Source: Glaciimonas immobilis | GTDB lineage: Bacteria; Pseudomonadota; Gammaproteobacteria; Burkholderiales; Burkholderiaceae_D | DNA length: 64,000 bases | Direction: 5' to 3' | Assembly (NCBI RefSeq): GCF_011947285.1 | Contig: NZ_JAAOZT010000003.1 | Coordinates: 62,001-126,000, forward strand | Shown here: piece after piece, positions 59,428-64,000 of the stretch | Numbering within the stretch: position 1 is the stretch's first letter | How the letters are laid out: every line of letters begins with the position of its first letter | Notes under the pieces: generated by a model | Told to the model about the DNA's origin: nothing | What the model saw: only the letters and a program-made list of their open reading frames with translations | Database searches by the model: none | Position numbers and translations under genes: made by a program

Positions 59428-61248
59428 TCATTCGCGTCGCCTGCGAGGGTGCCGGCTTTGCCTCTGAGCTCTTATCTCTGATCTCCCGCCTTGGCCTCTG
59501 CCGCCCCCGGTCAGAGGATTCTGTAGCAGCGATGCATCTCCCAGATCGATAACCGTATCGGCTATCTCAATCAACTCGTGGCGATGACTCACAACCACCA
59601 TCGTCTCGACACGACCCCTGATTCTTTCAATTATTCTGCCGGCCCTGGCAGAGTCGATCGCCGACGTAGGCTCATCCATTAGCAGTATCTTGGTTTGCCT
59701 GACCAGCGCCCTTCCAATCGCGATACGCTGCTTCTCCCCGCCGGATAATGCCTTGCCCTGAATGCCAAGATCCAACGCCAAAACGTCGCTGCCATTGCAG
59801 CCGCCCAACTCGGTGATTTCTACCAGCGCGGCAATCTCCAGCAACGCATGATCGGGCACCGCCCGCTGCGTCCCGTATAACAGGTTCTCCCGCAAAGTAC
59901 CGGAGAGGATGATCGGGTGTTGCAGGACGACCGACACTTCAGCGAACAGCGCGTTCTTTTCGACCGAACCGAGTGATTTACCTTCGAAAAAAATCTCCCC
60001 CTTTGATGGCTGAATGAACCCGATCAGCATCTTTATCAAGGTCGACTTTCCTGCGCCGGAAGGCCCACGGATAACGGTGAGCTGCTGGCTCTTAATGGTT
60101 AAAGAAAAATTTTCCAATATTCTGTTGCCGTCAAATTCCGTCACCACATTCTTCAGGACGAAAAGATCAGTTTTTTGCTCGTGATTTTGCTCATGACTTT
60201 GCTCGTGACTCTGCGCGTTTCGCTGTCCCTCAGCGGAGAGCGGCACGCTGTTTGCACCGCCGCAAGCAATTTCGATGGGCAATTGCAGATACGCTAGCGC
60301 GGCCCCTAATTGCACAAAATCTTTCCTGATATTGATAAATGACGACGACAAATAGGCCATCGGCAAAGTCAACTGAACGATATAGCCCGTCATCATAATA
60401 AAATCGCCTGCGCTTAAATTACCGACAAGATTTTGCTGGACCGTATAAAGCACGAACACGATAAGAATCGCACCGATTCCTAGCGATTGGATCACCATCA
60501 ACATGCCGATTTGCCGGTTCCCTTGTGTGACCGCGCGTACATATCCAAGTAACTTATTGCGGATGATTTCATCTTCTTTGGGGTAGGCGTTATTCGCCTT
60601 CATCTCTTCGATAAAGTGTATTTTTTCGATCAGATGCGAGCTAAGATCGTTGCTCGCTCTCATTGTCAACGCGTGCGACGCCTGACTCTTCTTAGCCAGG
60701 AAGAAAGCCAGTCCCAAAATCGCCAGCAGAAGGATCAAAAATAATACGGCAGCACCTACTGAAATCAATTTCGCTAAAATCGAAAATACAAACACCAACT
60801 CGATAAAAACCGGAAATAACACCCAAAAAACTGAAAATGTAATCGCACTAAAACTGCCGCAACTGCGCGACATATCCGCAATGAACACACCAGGATCAAG
60901 CTTGTTGATCGTTCCCATAGGAAGGTGAATAAAATGCGTAAAAATGGATTTATGAAAACCGGCATCGCACCTGGCCAACACTGCCGCAGAAATAATATTT
61001 TTTACCCACTCCATCATCTTGGCAACGGTCCAGCAAATACCGTACGCACTGGCGATCATATAAATCATGAAAACGGTTTTGTGCGGCGCAGTGATCGCAT
61101 TGGTAGTTTCCCGAAGCAGCAACGGCACCGCGGCGTTCAGTAACGCAATCAGGACGAGAAGTATCGAGGCAGACCCAAAGTGCCGGATGAATTTTGGGTA
61201 ATTACTTTTGGTAAGCTGCAGTGCGTGGAGATAATTTTTTATGAGCAT
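59428..61248 (-). CDS. Lasso-peptide ABC transporter (D protein)
   Basis: 606-residue half-transporter with fused membrane and nucleotide-binding domains. About six helices span residues ~25-330; a repeat linker follows (~347-358, SHEQ units); the ATPase carries Walker A GPSGAGKSTLIKM (~395), signature LSGGEKQRIAIGRALV, Walker B ILLMDEPTSAIDSARAG and the His switch VVSHRHELIEIADT. The C-terminal tail is Gly/Arg-rich. No C39 peptidase domain, in line with lasso exporters, where B2 cleaves the leader. Base composition is like the chromosome, unlike the genes upstream. Role: export of and probably self-immunity to the lasso peptide. Confidence 0.88.
   Translation of the reverse strand: MLIKNYLHALQLTKSNYPKFIRHFGSASILLVLIALLNAAVPLLLRETTNAITAPHKTVFMIYMIASAYGICWTVAKMMEWVKNIISAAVLARCDAGFHKSIFTHFIHLPMGTINKLDPGVFIADMSRSCGSFSAITFSVFWVLFPVFIELVFVFSILAKLISVGAAVLFLILLLAILGLAFFLAKKSQASHALTMRASNDLSSHLIEKIHFIEEMKANNAYPKEDEIIRNKLLGYVRAVTQGNRQIGMLMVIQSLGIGAILIVFVLYTVQQNLVGNLSAGDFIMMTGYIVQLTLPMAYLSSSFINIRKDFVQLGAALAYLQLPIEIACGGANSVPLSAEGQRNAQSHEQSHEQNHEQKTDLFVLKNVVTEFDGNRILENFSLTIKSQQLTVIRGPSGAGKSTLIKMLIGFIQPSKGEIFFEGKSLGSVEKNALFAEVSVVLQHPIILSGTLRENLLYGTQRAVPDHALLEIAALVEITELGGCNGSDVLALDLGIQGKALSGGEKQRIAIGRALVRQTKILLMDEPTSAIDSARAGRIIERIRGRVETMVVVSHRHELIEIADTVIDLGDASLLQNPLTGGGRGQGGRSEIRAQRQSRHPRRRRE
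60175..60210. repeat. Three 12-base tandem repeats inside the transporter gene
   Basis: TTGCTCGTGATT, TTGCTCATGACT and TTGCTCGTGACT follow in a row; on the coding strand they give repeated Ser/Asn-His-Glu-Gln units in the linker between the membrane and ATPase domains. In-frame expansion or contraction is possible. Confidence 0.85.
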
Positions 61249-61303
61249 ATTTAATATTATTTTAAAATAAATTATTAAGCGCTAGATTCTATTATCGTGA
61301 TAA

Positions 61304-61774
61304 CTAAACTCGAATTATTTCCGCTAAGTTTGTTTTTAAACTTTGCACATCTCCGCAAACCACGTTTTCTATTTCAACCCAAGCATGGGCTATGAAGTCA
61401 TACTTCTGAACTCCTATTACAAATTCAGCAGTTATCTTATTTTTAAGTAATAATAAAAATAACGCAGTTGATATCTCCAAGCAATAGAATTGCCTTGTGA
61501 AAAATTTCTCAGCAATGAATATAGAAGAAAGTAACGAATCGACGGCATATCGCGAACTCTCTGCACTATTTAAATGTAATATCTTTATTTTCTCTTTACG
61601 CATCATTGTTAGCAAACCACCAACTCCCTTGGCATCTTTTTTGCGTTTTATTTTATAGAGAAAAATGAGAGTTTTTAATAACTGAAGAAAATTTATTTTT
61701 TTAGTCACTGGTTTAAACTGATTAGTTAATCTCCACTCATAATTATCCATTCCAATAGCTTGTTCTTTACGCAC
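61304..61774 (-). CDS. Lasso-peptide leader protease, transglutaminase-like (B2 protein)
   Basis: Removes the leader from the precursor. The catalytic triad is visible (numbering from the GTG start): Cys98 in RQFYCLEISTALFL, His130 in FIAHAWVEIE, and Asp142 in VVCGD. The segment ITAEFVIGVQKYDF is typical of lasso B proteins. GTG 61774 overlaps the B1 stop by eight bases and gives 156 residues; an internal ATG at 61750 gives 148, closer to other B2 proteins, but neither has a strong ribosome-binding site. It follows B1 and precedes the exporter by 55 bases. AT-rich. Confidence 0.92.
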   Translation of the reverse strand: MRKEQAIGMDNYEWRLTNQFKPVTKKINFLQLLKTLIFLYKIKRKKDAKGVGGLLTMMRKEKIKILHLNSAESSRYAVDSLLSSIFIAEKFFTRQFYCLEISTALFLLLLKNKITAEFVIGVQKYDFIAHAWVEIENVVCGDVQSLKTNLAEIIRV

Positions 61775-62000
61775 TATTATTTGTTTTTTCTTTTCCCCCG
61801 TATACGATCACGCCATTCGCTATTAGATTTTTTACTACAGATGAATCCATGTGCGTATCGCTATTCATAGCCGCAAGCAATATTATACTTTCATTTTTTC
61901 CCAATAAAATATATTGATTTTTAGCTTCAATCAAAATTATAAATTCGTCTTCAAGTAACATATGGTGACAAAAACTAGAAAAAATTAAATAGTTGTTCAT
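61767..62000 (-). CDS. RRE/PqqD-like precursor-binding protein (B1 protein)
   Basis: 77 residues with the PqqD-type winged-helix pattern (QYILLGKNESIILLAAMNSD, VKNLIANGVIVYG). In lasso biosynthesis this RiPP recognition element binds the leader and presents it to B2. ATG 62000 overlaps the C gene stop (ATGA, four bases) and its stop overlaps B2, so C, B1 and B2 are likely translated as a coupled series. In capistruin and microcin J25 clusters B1 and B2 are fused, so a split pair is unusual in a betaproteobacterium. Confidence 0.9.
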   Translation of the reverse strand: MNNYLIFSSFCHHMLLEDEFIILIEAKNQYILLGKNESIILLAAMNSDTHMDSSVVKNLIANGVIVYGGKEKTNNSA

Positions 62001-63577
62001 TTAAATTTTCTTTCTGAAATCCGTCTATCCCAACTTTTAACAAACAACTCAAACGCGATAATCTTCATAAAATCATAAGGTATTCCGCCTAAACCAATCG
62101 ACGAAGATATTAGTGTAGATTCAAATTTATCCAAGTCTAAAATTTCATGCTCATATAAATATCCGTTATAAACTAAATCCCTGATCTTTTCCCTTTTAGC
62201 ATATAGTGACTTTTGAAAGACTCCTGTAACATGCCCCTTAGTTCTACGAAAGATAGCAGCGGAATTACATCTTGCGAATATTTCTTCTCTAAAAACAAGT
62301 CGATCTTGTGTAGAGTTAAATAAATCGTATACGGGAATATCCCGCGCATATGAAATAACTGGTGAGCTTGTCAGCGGAAAACTGAGGTGACAATTTTCAA
62401 ATCGATTTTTTGAGTTACTATTTTCACATAGTGCTTGCTCTATACTATGATTCCTAAATTCTTCCCCATTTCCAAAGTGACCGTATTTCGTGCTGTGTTT
62501 ATCAAAATATGCAGCACAAATTGAGGGTTTAATATAGCGATTTTTAACGTAACTCGTTTCCGACTTTCTTTGTAGATATTCTTTGATTACTTGAACTAGG
62601 CCGACCCGACGATAGCAGGACAACTCAAGCGATTTTTTTAGAAAAAAAGCTAATCCTTTGTCTTTCAAAGCTTCTCTCAGCATGTGAACCGTAGGCGAGG
62701 CGTAGAAAACATGATCGCCGCCATGCCCGTTCAATATAAGTGGATATTTGACATTCAGTTTTTCTATTGATTTCTGTATAAAACTGCGTCTAAATTTTTC
62801 GAAACAAATAGCTACGGAGGGATTATCTGGATATTTATCAACAGTAATTACTTCGAACAACATGTCAGGGTCAATATCAAATATCACATGCTCAATTCCT
62901 AAGCTAAGTGCTATTTTTGCCCCATGATTAACGTCATCATTTGAACTGCACCCATTTGATGCCCATGTTGCAGCCAGAATTTTTTTATCATTGATAGCTG
63001 CTACCTCATGAGCCGCGTACATCAAGGTTGTTGAGTCTAGTCCACCTGAAAATTCGATAATAATGCCGTCACATTCGTTGGCATTTTTTCGTATTTCTGC
63101 CGCTATTACCGCGTACAGATTAGAACACGGCGACCGGATTTCGTCTAAAAGAAATGTTGTGCTCACGTCCAATTTTTTGGAGGAATAGTCAATCGTTATG
63201 GAAGTACCGGGCGGTACTATTGAAACCCCTTTCCAAATCGTATTTAATCGATTGACTTCCCCCAAAAAAATAAAATTAAGTGCACAACTAATATCTATTT
63301 CTGGGGCGCAACCTAAAATTTTCGTTAAGTCACTCGAAAATATTATCTGGTCTTCCAAGGTCGAAATATAAAAGCTGCGTGTAGATTCCAGCCCATTTTT
63401 GATGATTAACTTCGACTCGTAAATCTCCATATTAAACGAGGTATTTTCATCATATAAGAAGTAGGACAGATTTCTAAAATTTCCATCCGGGGTCGTCAAT
63501 CTGATCTGAGTATCCTGATAAGACTTGGGATAATTCAAATTATGAATTTCGAATTCATTTGCTATAATTTTTTTCAT
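61997..63577 (-). CDS. Lasso-peptide macrolactam synthetase, asparagine-synthetase-like (C protein)
   Basis: ATP-dependent enzyme that adenylates the Glu/Asp side chain and closes the isopeptide ring. The pyrophosphate loop SGGLDSTTL lies at residues 177-185 (IIEFSGGLDSTTLMYAAH). The N-terminal ~130 residues resemble the glutaminase domain of asparagine synthetase B but lack Cys at position 2 (the protein begins MKKIIANEF), so no glutamine hydrolysis is expected, as in other lasso C proteins. 526 residues. ATG 63577 with SD GGAAG nine bases upstream, which lies within a hairpin arm. Confidence 0.93.
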   Translation of the reverse strand: MKKIIANEFEIHNLNYPKSYQDTQIRLTTPDGNFRNLSYFLYDENTSFNMEIYESKLIIKNGLESTRSFYISTLEDQIIFSSDLTKILGCAPEIDISCALNFIFLGEVNRLNTIWKGVSIVPPGTSITIDYSSKKLDVSTTFLLDEIRSPCSNLYAVIAAEIRKNANECDGIIIEFSGGLDSTTLMYAAHEVAAINDKKILAATWASNGCSSNDDVNHGAKIALSLGIEHVIFDIDPDMLFEVITVDKYPDNPSVAICFEKFRRSFIQKSIEKLNVKYPLILNGHGGDHVFYASPTVHMLREALKDKGLAFFLKKSLELSCYRRVGLVQVIKEYLQRKSETSYVKNRYIKPSICAAYFDKHSTKYGHFGNGEEFRNHSIEQALCENSNSKNRFENCHLSFPLTSSPVISYARDIPVYDLFNSTQDRLVFREEIFARCNSAAIFRRTKGHVTGVFQKSLYAKREKIRDLVYNGYLYEHEILDLDKFESTLISSSIGLGGIPYDFMKIIAFELFVKSWDRRISERKFK

Positions 63578-63583
63578 ATTTTC

Positions 63584-63611
63584 GAGCTTCCAAAATATAT
63601 TTAGGAAGCTC
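63584..63611 (-). promoter_or_regulatory. Hairpin between A and C that covers the C ribosome-binding site
   Basis: On the minus strand GAGCTTCC pairs perfectly with GGAAGCTC across a 12-base AT-rich loop. The second arm contains GGAAG, the Shine-Dalgarno of the C gene. It lies 22 bases after the precursor stop. Likely effect: more precursor than enzyme made. There is no T-run, so attenuation at translation, or 3' end stabilisation of the A message, is more likely than termination. Confidence 0.8.
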
Positions 63612-63633
63612 TATCTGACTCTCGTTCAAGTTC

Positions 63634-63798
63634 TTATGCAAAAGATCTCACAAAATAAGCTCCCTCAAGTATTGCCCCCCCAGGCGTGCCTTTCGTGTTT
63701 TGTGCTGCATCGATAACTACGATGCTGTCCTCGAATTTTTTTTCTTCCTTATTATTTATAGCATCGTCACGTTCAGTCACCAATAAAATATTTAACAT
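63634..63798 (-). CDS. Lasso-peptide precursor (A protein), 54 aa, capistruin-like core
   Basis: A short ORF with SD AGAAGGA (63808-63814) nine bases before ATG 63798. The predicted leader is 36 residues and ends NTK, placing the conserved Thr at -2. The predicted 18-residue core is GTPGGAILEGAYFVRSFA: Gly1, then Glu9 as ring acceptor (nine-residue macrolactam), tail GAYFVRSFA. Capistruin is GTPGFQTPDARVISRFGFN, with Asp9 and Arg15; here Glu9 and Arg15 occupy the same positions. Bulky Tyr12, Phe13 or Arg15 could act as steric plugs. The leader lacks a YxxP motif of actinobacterial type. It is directly upstream of C, B1, B2 and D. Confidence 0.88.
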   Translation of the reverse strand: MLNILLVTERDDAINNKEEKKFEDSIVVIDAAQNTKGTPGGAILEGAYFVRSFA

Positions 63799-64000
63799 AA
63801 TAAAATATCCTTCTAGTTAGGTTTAAACGGCAAATTTAAAAAAGGCCCATGTATGCGCAATAATGTGCAGCGGTTATCTTCCCAGTGTCCAACCACTAAT
63901 GAGTTAATTGGAAGCGCAACCAAATTCAAATTCAGAAATTTCCCTCTAAATTCAAATCACAAAGCCTGATAAACACAGTACGCGTTAAATGCAGAAATTA
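63799..64000. other. Upstream region of the lasso cluster
   Basis: About 200 AT-rich bases up to the window edge. Presumably holds the cluster promoter (minus strand), but I could not fix -35/-10 hexamers. No second precursor seen here. Confidence 0.5.

Noticed and set aside
63799-64000. Search for a second lasso precursor
   Set aside because: No further short ORF with a leader ending in Thr-x-Gly and a Glu/Asp at ring distance was seen up to the window edge.

Overview
The window looks like a chromosomal segment of a betaproteobacterium in Burkholderiales, probably Oxalobacteraceae (Herbaspirillum/Collimonas/Glaciimonas-like). This rests on family-level recognition and gene order (ptsN-hprK-rapZ, mutY/mutM, TPR-lolB-ispE-tRNA-Gln-prs-rplY-pth, ychF, sucCD-recX-recA). 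The genus is a guess. No rRNA, IS element, phage or CRISPR array was seen.

Layout. 1-3084 (minus) is the N-terminal 1028 residues of a very large FAD/Fe-S oxidoreductase that runs off the left edge. 3.1-8 kb holds a small membrane ORF, a YqaA-type membrane protein, ilvA, queF and pagP. 8.1-13.1 kb holds the PTS-Ntr/RapZ block (ptsN, hprK, rapZ) and the 8-oxoguanine repair genes mutY and mutM. 13.6-24.3 kb is the conserved lolB-ispE-tRNA-Gln-prs-rplY-pth-ychF run, interrupted by a GDSL-esterase autotransporter. 24.4-26.2 kb is an FHA/PP2C phospho-signalling pair with a possible small membrane ORF. 26.6-31.9 kb is sucD, sucC, a DUF2889 gene, recX and recA, with a LexA box upstream of recA. 32-35.2 kb is a threonine-catabolism locus (XRE-cupin regulator divergent from kbl and an SDR-type threonine dehydrogenase) with an elaborate palindromic operator. 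35.3-46.6 kb is a catabolic island: M81 (MlrC-like) peptidase, Zn-dependent carbamoylase-type hydrolase, a five-gene branched-chain-amino-acid-type ABC importer, a class III omega-aminotransferase and a divergent MocR regulator. 46.9-54.1 kb has a Tim44-like protein, a small secreted protein, a TctDE-like two-component system and a DUF4212 plus sodium:solute symporter pair. 54.4-59.4 kb has a cupin protein and the ATP-grasp / alpha-E / transglutaminase / Anbu neighbourhood, a widely conserved but poorly understood peptide-metabolism system.

The most notable region is the right end, 59428-63798 (minus): a lasso-peptide biosynthetic cluster in the order A-C-B1-B2-D. I translated an unlisted 54-residue precursor (63634-63798). 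Its predicted 18-residue core GTPGGAILEGAYFVRSFA begins like capistruin (GTPG), has Glu9 positioned for a nine-residue macrolactam ring, and has Arg15 at the same position as capistruin Arg15. The split B1/B2 genes and A-C-B1-B2-D order recall actinobacterial clusters such as lariatin rather than the A-B-C-D order with fused B seen in capistruin and microcin J25. A hairpin between A and C covers the ribosome-binding site of C. The A-C-B1-B2 part is visibly AT-rich, while the transporter gene D has base composition like the rest of the chromosome, suggesting a mosaic origin.
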